From Glandiceps talaboti (lineage: Eukaryota; Hemichordata; Enteropneusta; Spengelidae): DNA of 64,000 nucleotides. The stretch spans positions 406,383 to 470,382 of the forward strand of contig NC_135567.1 of assembly GCF_964340395.1 (NCBI RefSeq), read 5' to 3'. The notes under the pieces were generated by a model. That model saw only the letters and a program-made list of their open reading frames with translations, was not told where the DNA came from and searched no databases. The position numbers and the translations under genes were made by a program. Positions 50,690 to 63,162 of the stretch are shown in pieces. Position 1 is the first letter of the stretch; each line of letters opens with the position of its first letter.

Positions 50690-51400
50690 TTATCCATATG
50701 CTAGTCCATGCTAACAATAGGTGTTCATTTGCTGAATGACTATCCAGTTGCCTATCCAACCATGTTGCTATCTTTACAATATATGCTATCATTTGGCTGT
50801 TGCTATGGGCGTGGTCAGGTTGTTAGATATATTTGCATACATTTGTGTATGTTTTTGTTCACTTGTGTATGAATTCCTGATATTATCTTTGCAATATAAA
50901 TGATCATTTGGCTGTTTCTATGGGCGTGGTCTTGTTGCTAGGCAAATTTACATACATTTTTTGAATGTTTATTCAATTGTCTATTAATCCCCGTTATCTT
51001 CGCAATATATGTGATCATGTGGCTGTTGCTATGGCCGTGGTCTTCTTGCTAGGCACATTTGCATACATTTTTTGAATGTTTATTCATTTGTCTTTCAATT
51101 CCTGTTATTTTTGCAATATATTTGATTATTTGGCTGTTGCTATGGGCGTGATCTTGTTGCTAGGCAAATTCACAAACATTTGTTAATGTCTATTCAATTG
51201 TCTATTAAACCATGTTGTTATCTTTGTGAAATACACGACCGTTTGGCTGTTGCTAAGGGCGTGGTCATGGTTGCTAGGGTATTTGCATACATTTTTTGAA
51301 TGTTTACTCACTTGCCTACTAGATGATGTTGTTATTTGACCAAAATATACTGCCATTTGGTTGTTGCTAAGGGCGTGGTCATGGTTGCTAGGGCCAATTT
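50690..51400. repeat. About 113-bp degenerate tandem repeat, six copies
   Basis: 'tttggctgttgctatgggcg' with 'tggtcttgttgctagg' recurs at 50792, 50907, 51018, 51129, 51242 and 51356, spaced 111-115 bases. Between occurrences lie 'tttgcatacattttttgaat' and 'gttatctttgcaatatat'. Copies are clearly diverged. Confidence 0.9.
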
Positions 51401-51930
51401 TGTCAAAAATTTTTGACGAAAATCTGCAGAATAACACTTTCAGAAAAATCTCACCCAGTTTCAGATTAACTGACCAAGTACTTTTTGAGATAAAAGTTTT
51501 TGACCAAAAATGAACATTCTTACACCTAATTTGCATATCACTCATGGAATCATTGTATGCTTAATATTTCTTCGTCCATACATCCCTAGATGTATTCCCA
51601 TTAAACTTCAGCCCAATCTGCTCACTAGTTTTGGAACTATAGATTTTTAACCAAAAAGACACATTTTAGCCCTAATTTGCATATTACTGATAGCATCATC
51701 ATGTCATGAACAAATCTTACTTTACACTCCCTTAAGATTGTTCCCACCAAATTTCACACCAATCTGCCCAGTAGTTTCTGAGTTTAAGTTTTTTGACCAA
51801 AATTCACATTTTTTTACCTAAATCACACATGCGATCATTTCAAGTTGAACAATTTTCCAACTAGACACCCAAGGTAATGGACCCACCAAATATCATGGCA
51901 ATTGGTTCAGCAGTTTTTGACTTTAAGTTG
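51400..51930. repeat. About 143-bp degenerate tandem repeat, 3-4 copies
   Basis: 'gtttttgaccaaaaatgaac', 'acctaatttgcatatcactc' and 'accaaatttcacaccaatct' recur, with the 'ttgaccaaaa' landmark at about 51499, 51642 and 51787 and a last partial copy near 51914. It directly continues the 113-bp array. Confidence 0.85.

Positions 51931-51933
<3 letters not shown>

Positions 51934-52015
<82 letters not shown>
51934..52015. repeat. (CA)n microsatellite
   Basis: About 41 uninterrupted CA dinucleotides. Confidence 0.98.
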
Positions 52016-52016
<1 letters not shown>

Positions 52017-52089
52017 GGGCGATCCCTATAGCACTACTGAACCTCAGTTCAATATAAAAAATTCGGTCCAGGCATCTCCAAGAAACGGC

Positions 52090-52175
52090 TCTTGATGGAC
52101 GGATGGACGGACGGATAGACGGAACCAAATCCATAAGTCCTCGCCCGGACGAGCGGACGAGACTAATGATAATCT
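52090..52175. repeat. (GGAC)n tail with GC-rich hairpin, copy 1
   Basis: 'gatggacggatggacggacg' leads to 'ggaaccaaatccataagtcc' and a GC-rich stretch able to fold ('cgcccggacgagcggacgag'). The same tail ends the 151-bp repeat block at 54490-54590, so it is a shared module. Confidence 0.75.
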
Positions 52176-52372
52176 GCATATAACATCATTTACAATATCA
52201 CATCACTAAATCACAATAAGACAAAATTCATTTTGTTTCAGCTTCAAATTTATTTTTGGCAGGTTCTGCTGCTATAAATGCCACATTGATTTGAAATGTA
52301 ACAAAAACAAAAAAATGAACAAAAAATTATACTTTTGACAATGATTAAACCACATTCACGCTGTTTTAACTC

Positions 52373-52575
52373 TAATGCACAGCCTCTTTCAAGGATATCT
52401 TTGTGTTGTATGAAATGCACAGCCTCTTTCAAGGATATCTTTGTGGTGTATGAAATGCACAGCCTCTTTCAAGGATATCTTTGTGGTGTATGAAATGCAC
52501 AGCCTCTTTCAAGGATATCTTTGTGTTGTATGAAATGCACAGCCTCTTTCAAGGATATCTTTGTGTTGTACGAAA
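52373..52575. repeat. 40-bp tandem repeat, five copies
   Basis: 'agcctctttcaaggatatct' followed by 'ttgtgttgtatgaaatgcac' starts at 52381, 52421, 52461, 52501 and 52541, exactly 40 bases apart, differing only at gtgttg/gtggtg and one tat/tac. Confidence 0.97.
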
Positions 52576-53463
52576 TGGTAGAGTAGGTGCATTTCACCAT
52601 CCTCTTCCAAAGTTCAAATTTACAGATGGAAAGGCAGGTTCAGAAAAAAGGTCACGAAAGAGGCTGTGAACTCACACTCACACGTTCACAAATGGTTTTT
52701 ATAAAAATAAATTACTATTTTTTCGTTTAGTCTTCTTGTACATAAAGTTTGCCAAAATTGTAGGAAATTTACATTGCTTTTCATTGAGCAACAGCGAAAA
52801 GTAAGGCATTGACAGTTTTTTAGGCTTCCAGTAAGGAAGATGTCAAATGAACTTTTTTAGTTTTTCAGTTGGAGTGACCATGGACTATCCCTTAACTCTT
52901 CCCTACCATCTACTACAATTATGTCATCTACCCCCTCCTTGCCCCAGGTTGCCCTAACCTACACATATGTGGCCTGTACCAAACTTCCAGAGTCAGGACA
53001 GGAGGTGCTATCAACTTATTTACAATTGCTGAAGAGAATTTTAAACTTATAAATATATTTCAGTTTCTGAAGGAACGAACTCCCCTCTCTTGAGGGATTC
53101 CATACAACCACACTTTTTTGAATTTTATTTATATTTTTTGGTAAAAACTACATCAAATGTACATCACAGGCAGTCTGAAAATTGAATCCCTGTAATTGGG
53201 AGTTCATTCCTTTCAACATTTACACAACATACTGAAGTGATTAACAGGAAAATGACTTCTCAACATACACTCTTACACAGATATAGAAAATGCATAGCTG
53301 GATAGTGTGATGCAAACAGACCACATATCCATAGAGTACAAAAAACAAAGTACTCAATATACCTAAACATAAAACAATGCAAAAACAGTACCCCTAAGTA
53401 TACAACAGAGTCCATAATACTCCCTAGGTCTCTATATAGTCATAAATTACCATATCCGTGACA
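52576..53463. other. Unassigned DNA
   Basis: No gene, RNA or repeat recognised in this AT-rich interval. Confidence 0.5.
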
Positions 53464-53464
53464 C

Positions 53465-53522
<58 letters not shown>
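53464..53522. repeat. (ATC)n microsatellite
   Basis: About 19 ATC/CAT trinucleotides without interruption. Confidence 0.97.
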
Positions 53523-53860
53523 TATTCATACTTGGTCAATCATACATTCAAGTACTGTCTGGTATGTAACACATAAAACACAAATCAAGCAGATTTCTGG
53601 ACTTAAAATCTGTAAATTTATATGAAATCTATTTGTGCTGATGTTGATGTTTGTGTCAATAAAAGAAATCCTAGTGAAAATATGTATTACTAAAATAAAT
53701 TTGTATCTCTCACTATTATGAAAACAAGTCATTGAGAATGACATAGCCCCGCTATGATTGGGTTTTAAGGAACTGGCAGTTTATGTTGTCATTTTCTTGA
53801 TATCACTACTCTGATCACGCAACAACACTTGTGAACCTAAATCAAACAGACTTAGATATG
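53523..53860. other. Unassigned AT-rich DNA
   Basis: Nothing recognised; a 72-codon minus-strand ORF (53526-53744) has no known motif. Confidence 0.45.
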
Positions 53861-53936
53861 TTGTGTCTGCTCATTGGACATGGAACATGCCTACTCATGT
53901 TGTGTCTCCTCGTTGGACATGGTACATGCCTACTCT
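53861..53936. repeat. 39-bp direct repeat, two copies
   Basis: 'gttgtgtctgctcattggac' plus 'atggaacatgcctactcat' is repeated once at 53900 with a few changes. Confidence 0.92.
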
Positions 53937-54000
53937 TCAAGATGACGTGATGGAATAAACCATTCAACAATAAAGGATGGGTCGGGTGCGGGGGGGGGAC

Positions 54001-54490
54001 CTGTTCAAGCATGTCTGAGTTATGGCTTTGGACATGAAAACTGCGCCAACAAAATGGCTGCCAGGCAGCCATATCAGATTGTATCACAACGAAAATGAAT
54101 ATGCACATGTATGTCATAGAACACTGTCCTAATACCAACTTTGAATGAGATCTGTTGAAGCATGTCTGAGTTGAGGCTTTGGACATGGGAAATTCGCAAA
54201 CAAAATGGCTGCCAGGCAGCCATATTGGATTGTATCACGACGAAAATGGATATGCACATGTATGTCATAGAAAACTGTGCTAACACCAACTTTGAATGAG
54301 ATCTGTTCAAGCATGTCCGAGTTACGGCTTTGGACATGGAAAATTCGCAAACAAAATGACTGCTAGACAGCCATATTGAATCGTATCATGATGAAAATGG
54401 ATATGCACATGTATGTCATAGAACACTGTCCTAATACCAGCTTTGAATGAGATCTGTTCAAGCATGTCAAGCATGGGAAAATTGGCAAAC
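54001..54490. repeat. 151-bp tandem repeat, about 3.2 copies
   Basis: Units start at 54001, 54152, 54303 and 54454 ('ctgttcaagcatgtctgagt'). Each of the first copies carries 'aaaatggctgccaggcagcc', in which ggctgcc and ggcagcc pair as a hairpin, then 'atgcacatgtatgtcataga'. The third copy has lost part of the hairpin (ctgctagacagcc). The fourth copy is cut short and joins the (GGAC)n tail. Confidence 0.93.
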
Positions 54491-54590
54491 AAAATGGCTG
54501 CTCGGCGGACGGATGGACGGACGGACGGACAGACGGAACCCAATCCATAATTCCCTGTCCCGGACTTCGTCAGACGGGAACTAACTAAAA
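54491..54590. repeat. (GGAC)n tail with GC-rich hairpin, copy 2
   Basis: 'ggacggatggacggacggac' is followed by 'ggaacccaatccataattcc' and 'gtcccggacttcgtcagacg', which can fold. It parallels 52090-52175. Confidence 0.75.
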
Positions 54591-54756
54591 CACAGACAGA
54601 ATTGGATACAAGTCCTCTCAGAGATTCATAGATCCGTGGGAAGATATTCAACTGTTACTATTTTCTACTGAGGCCAAACTGATATTGAAATTAAGCCGGA
54701 ATAAAAATCCACTAAATGACTACTGAATGTATCATAGACTCAGTGGAAAAATGACA

Positions 54757-57700
54757 GATGGTTGATAGTCTTGAAAACAAGACAGTGAATTAACAGATGG
54801 TTGATTGTCTTGAAAACAAGACAGTGAATTAACAGATGGTTGATTGTCTTGAAAACAAGATGGTGAATTAACAGATGGTTGAAAGTCTTGCAAACAAGAG
54901 TGAATTAACAGATGGTTGATAGTCATGCAAACAAGAGTGAATTAACAGATGGTTCATAGTCACGCAAACAAGACAGTGAATTAACAGATGGTTGATAGTC
55001 TTGAAAACAAGATGGTGAATTAACAGATGGTTGATAGTTTTGAAAACAATAGTGAATTAACAGATGGTTGATAGTCATGCAAACAAGACAGTGAATTAAC
55101 AGATGGTTGATAGTCTTGAAAACAAGATGGTGAATTAACAGATGGTTGATAGTTTTGAAAACAAGAGTGAATTAACAGATGATTGATAGTTTTGAAAACA
55201 AGACAGTGAATGAACAGATGGTTGATAGTTTTGAAAACAAGAGTGAATTAATAGATAGTTGATAGTTTTGAAAACAAGACAGTGAATTAACAGATGGTTG
55301 ATAGTCATGCAAACAAGAGTGAATTAACAGATGGTTGATAGTCTTGAAAACAAGACAGTGAATTAACAGATGGTTGATAGTCTTGAAAACAAGACGGTGA
55401 ATTAACAGATGGTTGATAGTTTTAAAAACAAGAGTGAATTAACAGATGGTTGATAGTTTTGAAAACAAGAGAGTGAATTAACAGATGGTTGATAGTCTTG
55501 AAAACAAGACGGTGAATTAACAGATGGTTGATAGTTTTGAAAACAAGACGGTGAATTAACAGATGGTTGATAGTTTTGAAAACAAGAGTGAATTAACAGA
55601 TGGTTGATAGTTTTGAAAACAAGACAGTGAATTAACAAATGGTTGATAGTTTTGAAAACAAGACAGTGAATTAACAGATGGTTGATAGTCTTGAAAATAA
55701 GAGTGAATTAACAAATGGTTGATAGTTTTGAAAACAAGACAGTGAATTAACAGATGGTTGATAGTCTTGCGAACAAGAGTGAATTAACAGATGGTTGATA
55801 GTCTTGAAAACAAGACGGTGAATTAACAGATGGTTGATAGTTTTGAAAACAAGAGAGTGAATTAACAGATGGTTGATAGTCTTGAAAACAAGACGGTGAA
55901 TTAACAGATGGTTGATAGTCTTGAAAACAAGACGGTGAATTAACAGATGGTTGATAGTTTTGAAAACAAGACAGTGAATTAACAGATGGTTGATAGTTTT
56001 GAAAACAAGACAGTGAATTAACAGATGGTTGATAGTTTTGAAAACAAGACGGTGAATTAACAGATGGTTGATAGTTTTGAAAACAAGACAGTGAATTAAC
56101 AGATGGTTGATTGTCTTGAAAACAAGACAGTGAATTAACAGATGGTTGATAGTTTTGAAAACAAGACGGTGAATTAACAGATGGTTGATAGTCATGCAAA
56201 CAAGACGGTGAATTAACAGATGGTTGATAGTCATGCAAACAAGACAGTGAATTAACAGATGGTTGATTGTCTTGAAAACAAGATGGTGAATTAACAGATG
56301 GTTGATAGTTTTGAAAACAAGACAGTGAATTAACAGATGGTTGATAGTTTTGAAAACAAGACAGTGAATTAACAAATGGTTGATAGTTTTGAAAACAAGA
56401 GTGAATTAACAGATGGTTGATAGTCATGCAAACAAGACAGTGAATTAACAGATGGTTGATTGTCTTGAAAACAAGATGGTGAATTAACAGATGGTTGATA
56501 GTTTTGAAAACAAGACAGTGAATTAACAGATGGTTGATAGTTTTGAAAACAAGACAGTGAATTAACAAATGGTTGATAGTCTTGAAAACAAGACGGTGAA
56601 TTAACAGATGGTTGATAGTCTTGAAAACAAGACAGTGAATTAACAGATGGTTGATAGTCATGCAAACAAGAGTGAATTAACAGATGGTTGATAGTTTTGA
56701 AAACAAGAGTGAATTAACAGATGATTGATAGTTTTGAAAACAAGACAGTGAATTAACAGATGGTTGATAGTCATGCAAACAAGAGTGAATTAACAGATGG
56801 TTGATAGTTTTGAAAACAAGAGTGAATTAACAGATGATTGATAGTTTTGAAAACAAGAGTGAATTAACAAATAGTTGATAGTTTTGAAAACAAGACAGTG
56901 AATTAACAGATGGTTGATAGTCTTGACAACAAGACGGTGAATGAACAGATGGTTGATAGTCTTGAAAACAAGAGTGAATTAACAGATGGTTGATAGTTTT
57001 GAAAACAAGAGTGAATTAACAGATGGTTGATAGTTTTGAAAACAAGAGTGAATTAACAGATGATTGATAGTTTTGAAAACAAGAGTGAATTAACAGATGG
57101 TTGATAGTCTTGAAAACAAGACAGTGAATTAACAGATGGTTGATAGTCTTGACAACAAGACGGTGAATGAACAGATGGTTGATAGTCTTGCAAACAAGAC
57201 GGTGAATTAACAGATGATTGATTAGTCTTGGAAACAAGACGGTGAATTAACAGATGGTTGATAGTCTTGAAAACAAGAATGAATTAACAGATGGTTGATA
57301 GTCATGCAAACAAGACGGTGAATTAACAGATGATTGATAGTCTTGAGAACAAGATGGTGAATTAACAGATGGTTGATAGTTTTGAAAACAAGACAGTGAA
57401 TTAACAGATGGTTGATTGTCTTGAAAACAAGACGGTGAATTAACAGATGGTTGATAGTCTTGAAAACAAGACTGTGAATTAACAGATGGTTGATAGTCAT
57501 GCAAAAAGACGGTGAATTAACAGATGGTTGATAGTCATGCAAACAAGAGTGAATTAACAGATGGTTGATAGTTTTGAAAACAAGAGAGTGAATTAACAGA
57601 TTGTTGATAGTCTTGCAAACAAGAATGAATTAACAGATGGTTGATAGTTTTGAAAACAAGACAGTGAATTAACAGATGGTTGATAGTTTTGAAAACAAGA

Positions 57701-58968
57701 CAGTGAATTAACAGATGGTTGATAGTCTTGAAAACAAGAGTGAATTAACAGATGGTTGATAGTCATGCAAACAAGAGTGAATTAACAAATAGTTGATAGT
57801 TTTGAAAACAAGAGTGAATTAACAGATGGTTGATAGTCTTGAAAACAAGACAGTGAATTAACAGATGGTTGATAGTTTTGAAAACAAGACAGTGAATTAA
57901 CAGATGGTTGATAGTCTTAAAAACAAGAGTGAATTAACAGATGGTTGATAGTTTTGAAAACTAGACAGTGAATTAACAGATGGTTGATAGTTTTGAAAAC
58001 AAGAGAGTGAATTAACAGATGGTTGATACTCATGCAAACATGATGGTGAATTAACAGATGGTTGATAGTCTTGAAAAGAAGACGGTGAATTAACAGATGG
58101 TTGATAGTCTTACAAACAAGAGTGAATTAACAGATGGTTGATAGTTTTGCAAACAAGACAGTGAATTAACAGATGGTTGTTAGTCTTGCAAACAAGAATG
58201 AATTAACAGATGGTTGATAGTCATGCAAACAAGACGGTGAATTAACAGATGGTTGATAGTCTTGAAAACAAGACAGTGAATTAACAAATGGTTGATAGTT
58301 TTGAAAACAAGAGAGTGAATTAACAGATGGTTGATAGTCTTGCAAACAAGAATGAATTAACAGATGGTTGATAGTCATGCAAACATGACAGTGAATTAAC
58401 AGATGGTTGATAGTCTTGCAAACAAGAATGAATTAACAGATGGTTGATAGTTTTGAAAACTAGACAGTGAATTAACAGATGGTTGATAGTTTTGAAAACA
58501 AGAGAGTGAATTAACAGATGGTTTATAGTCTTGAAAACAAGAATGAATTAACAGATGGTTTATAGTTTTGAAAACTAGACAGTGAATTAACAGATGGTTG
58601 ATAGTTTTGAAAACAAGAGAGTGAATTAACAGATGGTTGATAGTCTTGAAAAGAAGAGTAAATTAACAGATGGTTGATAGTCATGCAAACAAGACGGTGA
58701 ATTAACAGATGGTTGATACTCATGCAAACAAGATGGTGAATTAACAGATGGTTGATAGTCTTGAAAAGAAGACGGTGAATTAACAGATGGTTGATAGTCT
58801 TACAAACAAGAGTGAATTAACAGATGGTTGATAGTTTTGCAAACAAGACAGTGAATTAACAGATTGTTGATAGTCTTGCAAACAAGAATGAATTAACAGA
58901 TGGTTGATAGTCATGCAAACAAGACGGTGAATTAACAGATGGTTGATAGTCTTGAAAACAAGACCGTG
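54757..58968. repeat. 39/36-bp satellite array, about 110 copies
   Basis: The unit is 'agatggttgatagtcttgaa' plus 'aacaagacagtgaattaac', 39 bases. A 36-base form lacks 'aca' (aacaagagtgaattaac). Variants include ttttgaaa, catgcaaa, cttgcaaa and gacggtg/gatggtg. Both lengths divide by three, so minus-strand frames stay open (INHLLIHCLVFKT and YQPSVNSLSCFQD repeats, up to 304 codons) despite mixing of unit lengths. Stops interrupt them at irregular units and no gene context is present. Confidence 0.96.
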
Positions 58969-59864
58969 AGTGCCAACATTTCTTTTGATATTTCACAAAG
59001 ACCTGGAGCAAGCACTCACATTGTGAATTTTGAAGGCATTTTAAGACTTTTTATTTTCACGGCTCTGACGTGCTACCTTAATGTGTTATGTATGTAATTT
59101 AAAAATTGCCTGGTTTGCTGATGTCACTGGATGATTTGACACACACTAATTGCTCCAAATTTTGCCCATATCACTGAACTCTGAGGGTTTTGGTTGTAAT
59201 CATCAGTTAGACATGTTTTCATGCCTCTTCAGATTTCATCTATCAAGATATAGTTTGAAAATATACAAATCATGAAAATTACTGATCATTTCAGTCTCCT
59301 AATATCTCATGTATTTGTTGTTAAAAATAAGTACGGAATTTTTATGTTCTGAGGTTTAAAAAAGTACTGAAAACAAAAATCAAACTTTAGGAAATCATGG
59401 TGACACTCCATCTTTTAATAGCTGTGTCAATTTAAGCAAAGAAATGTTAAGAGTAACACTAACACGGATGTATCCTACCCATTATATAATGGTAAAATCC
59501 GTTGGTGTAATTAAAGTCCATTCTTGCATTGAATATTTGTATTAAAACATGTCCAAGAAAAGTAAGCATGTAGATAAACAGATTTATCATGGTTTGCCGA
59601 CGTCATTAAAAGTGGTCATTTTACATCACAATTACTCCTGAATACTGTGCATATTAGGTGCACAATACAACTACAGAACCCCTTTCCTGATTTGCCAACC
59701 CAGTGCCTGCCTGATGTGAAAATTTAGTGTTTTTTGAAGTGTGGTAAGTAATATATCTACCAGATTTCCCAAGGTATTTTGCTGGGATTTCTCACTAAAA
59801 TCATACTATTTCCAAAATTTGTGACCTGTATTATCAGTATGCCGAAATATGGCAAAAACACTGA
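58969..59864. other. Unassigned DNA
   Basis: No gene, RNA or repeat recognised between the 39-bp and 91-bp arrays. Confidence 0.5.
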
Positions 59865-60990
59865 CTGGACTAGCCTGGTGTTAACATAGCATACCATAAC
59901 CCTTCAAGTTACTAACACATACTGGTGAGGTATTAGTGCCAGCCTAGTGTTAGCACTGGACTAGCCTGGTGTTAACATAGCATACCATAACCCTTCAAGT
60001 TACTAACACATACTGGTGAGGTATTAGTGCCAGCCTAGTGTTAGCACTGGACTAGCCTGGTGTTAACATAGCATACCATAACCCTTCAAGTTACTAACAC
60101 ATACTGGTGAGGTATTAGTGCCAGCTAGTGTTAGCACTGGACTAGCCTGGTGTTAACATAGCATACCATAACCCTTCAAGTTACTAACACATACTGGTGA
60201 GGTATTAGTGCCAGCCTAGTGTTAGCACTGGACTAAGCCTGGTGTTAACATAGCATACCATAACCCTTCAAGTTACTAACACATACTGGTGAGGTATTAG
60301 TGCCAGCTAGTGTTAGCACTGGACTAAGCCTGGTGTTAACATAGCATACCATAACCCTTCAAGTTACTAACACATACTGGTGAGGTATTAGTGCCAGCCT
60401 AGTGTTAGCACTGGACTAAGCCTGGTGTTAACATAGCATACCATAACCCTTCAAGTTACTAACATATACTGGTGAGGTATTAGTGCCAGCCTAGTGTTAG
60501 CACTGGACTAGCCTGGTGTTAGCATAGCATACCATAACCCTTCAAGTTACTAACACATACTGGTGAGGTATTAGTGCCAGTCTAGTGTTAGCACTGGACT
60601 AAGCCTGGTGTTAACATAGCATACCATAACCCTTCAAGTTACTAACACATACTGGTGAGGTATTAGTGCCAGCTAGTGTTAGCACTGGACTAAGCCTGGT
60701 GTTAACATAGCATACCATAACCCTTCAAGTTACTAACACATACTGGTGAGGTATTAGTGCCAGCCTAGTGTTAGCACTGGACTAAGCCTGGTGTTAACAT
60801 AGCATACCATAACCCTTCAAGTTACTAACACATACTGGTGAGGTATTAGTGCCAGCCTAGTGTTAGCACTGGACTAGCCTGGTGTTAACATAGCATACCA
60901 TAACCCTTCAGGTTACTAACACATACTGGTGAGGTATTAGTGCCAGCCTAGTGTTAGCACTGAACTAAGCCTATTGCTACTGGTGTTAAC
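59865..60990. repeat. 91-bp tandem repeat, about 12 copies
   Basis: Each unit runs from 'ctggactagcctggtgttaa' through 'catagcataccataaccctt' and 'caagttactaacacatactg' to 'gtgccagcctagtgttagca'. Length varies by one base (cagctagtg, actaagcct). The words 'agcctagtgttagca' and 'agcctggtgttaaca' form an internal direct sub-repeat, so the 91-bp unit probably grew from a shorter duplication. Copies are nearly identical; the last ends in degenerate sequence. Confidence 0.96.
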
Positions 60991-61229
60991 ATAGCATACT
61001 ACATCTATCATTGCCTACTGCCCTGCTGACATCCATTGGTATATCAAATTAACTATTCATACAAGTAACAAATTCTGAGCAATTTCCAACAAACTACCAT
61101 TTTATGAGACAAAAACTTAAAATGTTGTTTACAGTTTGAGTATCATACAGTTTTAATCCTGAAAATTAATGTCAAAATGATTCTGAAGAAAAACTATGTA
61201 CATGGTAACATGAATTTTGTGATAATCTG
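60991..61229. other. Unassigned spacer
   Basis: AT-rich single-copy-looking DNA between the 91-bp and 34-bp arrays; nothing recognised. Confidence 0.5.
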
Positions 61230-61467
61230 AACATTATGCAAGTGTTGTGTCTACACACTCTTTAACATTATGCAAGTGTTGTGTCTACACACTCTTTAAC
61301 ATTATGCAAGTGTTGTGTCTACACACTCTTTAACATTATGCAAGTGTTGTGTCTACACACTCTTTAACATTATGCAAGTGTTGTGTCTACACACTCTTTA
61401 ACATTATGCAAGTGTTGTGTCTACACACTCTTTAACATTATGCAAGTGTTGTGTCTACACACTCTTT
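61230..61467. repeat. 34-bp tandem repeat, seven identical copies
   Basis: 'aacattatgcaagtgttgtg' plus 'tctacacactcttt' repeats seven times without a single visible difference, 238 bases in total. Confidence 0.98.
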
Positions 61468-62332
61468 AAATCCTGAAATCTTAATATCTGCAAAACAGAA
61501 TAATAGTATCAGAATAATGTAATTTTCATAACTTCATTAGTTTTCTACTCCTAGATATATAATATTTTGTTTTATATAATAAAAACATCATTTCCTTTCC
61601 TTCAAGATTCAGCTAATAAAACAATTATTATATCAAAATACACAATTATATTATATCATGCTACTATGTGCCATTCTGATTGGATAATAACTGTGGTAAA
61701 ATCCCATTTTACCACGGCTGGCAGTGGTAAAATGGGCCCCTAAACTAGCATATGAATATCATATCGAGCCGTCTCAGCGTCCTGCTCTCGTTGAATCAAG
61801 CAACACCAATTTAACTTTTAACCATCAGTCAAGTGCGTCAGGATTATTTCAAAACTGTACATTTTCAGGTTCAGTCAATGTTCAATTTGTTAACCATTGA
61901 ATTAAAGTAGACTGTGTAACGTCGCGTCTCTGATTTACTGTCTCAAGCTTTCTCCGATTCAACGCCGAGATATCTATTTTTAGCAGTGTACAAGATTGTA
62001 TTGTTCTTATGTAAATATCCAAACAAAATTGTTACTTTCTTTGACCTCTTGCCCCGTTTTCTTTGTTGCTAGTTTTCAACGCGTTTTCGTTATGCATTAT
62101 ATGATGTAAATAAAGTAATTTATCAATGCAATGCAATGCAGTGTATGGTTTGTGTTCATGCAGTGTGTGTGTGTGGGCGACATGAACGTATCCACTCATC
62201 AAAATATGCTCGTTCCCGACGATCTATTACCAACGATCTTTTTCTGTACGTGCGAATTCGCCTTTTCAGGCATATAAATAACCACAGAATCACATTTAGA
62301 AGAAATAGACACATATTTTGATATAATATAAT
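61468..62332. other. Unassigned DNA with a small hairpin
   Basis: Holds the hairpin at 61691-61716 and otherwise nothing recognised. AT content is high from 61480 to 61660. Confidence 0.5.
61691..61716. repeat. Short hairpin
   Basis: 'gtggtaaaat', three-base loop 'ccc', 'attttaccac' forms a perfect 10-base stem. A third copy of 'gtggtaaaatggg' follows at about 61724. Confidence 0.85.
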
Positions 62333-62474
62333 AGCAATAACCTCCGCCGAAGGCGGGTATACACTCGAATTTGGTACAATTTGCTCCATATAGCACTCAC
62401 CATTTGGCTCGTGCTATATGTCGCGAATTGTACCAAAATCTCGTGTATACCCGCCTTCGGCGGGGGTCATTGCT
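62333..62474. mobile_element. Foldback hairpin element, about 65-bp arms
   Basis: The left arm (62333-62401) and right arm (62410-62474) are near-perfect reverse complements separated by about 8 bases ('atttggct'). Shared words include 'ccgccgaaggcgggtataca', 'ttggtacaatt' and 'atatagcac'. Each arm also contains its own small hairpin (ccgcc-gaa-ggcgg). Size and structure fit a foldback MITE. Short ORFs crossing it are incidental. Confidence 0.8.
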
Positions 62475-63162
62475 TAATTTTTGAAAATTATTATTCAAAC
62501 GTTCAAAGTTACTTCCTTTGTGCATACATTATCTCAATATGATACAGAGTGAAAAAAGTCTACAAAACCCTCTCTCAAGTAAATTTTATGTTGCCAACAC
62601 ACTTATTTCAAATATGTGCCTGTAATGTTATGAACTCTCCACTTATAAGTTTACTGTTATTACCTGGCATTTACACCTTACTAATAATATCACAGTTCTA
62701 TTACATCACACTTTGTGTTTCTATATATTTCCATGGTGATTTTTGAAATAATTGTTTTGTTTGTAGACAAACACCATGTGTCAAATCACAATCATTACAT
62801 ATAAAGTTCTTAGTCTTCCAAACTTTCCATCACAAAGTTGAATTTGCCTTTTAATATATGCATGTAGCCAGAGTTCAGGTAGGTGTGTGGGTGGGTGGGG
62901 GAGGGTCTTTCACAAACCATGTAAATCTCAAGGTCAGTTTGAGCTTCTCTAGTTACCTACTACATTTCCATAATGGGGGACCCCCGACAGGACTGAGGTA
63001 TATATGAATTGGATAACTGAACTTTAAGTAAACTATTCTCATAGACAGCAAAAATGTATCACGTATATATAACTGAAGATCTGTAACTGTACATGACCAT
63101 TTTAATCTTATTACCCTGTGAGATTTAGTATTTCATCTGCAGGGCTATTGAGATGATTCAAG
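62475..63162. other. Unassigned DNA
   Basis: No gene recognised. A G-rich 'ggtgggtgggggaggg' lies near 62892. Confidence 0.5.
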
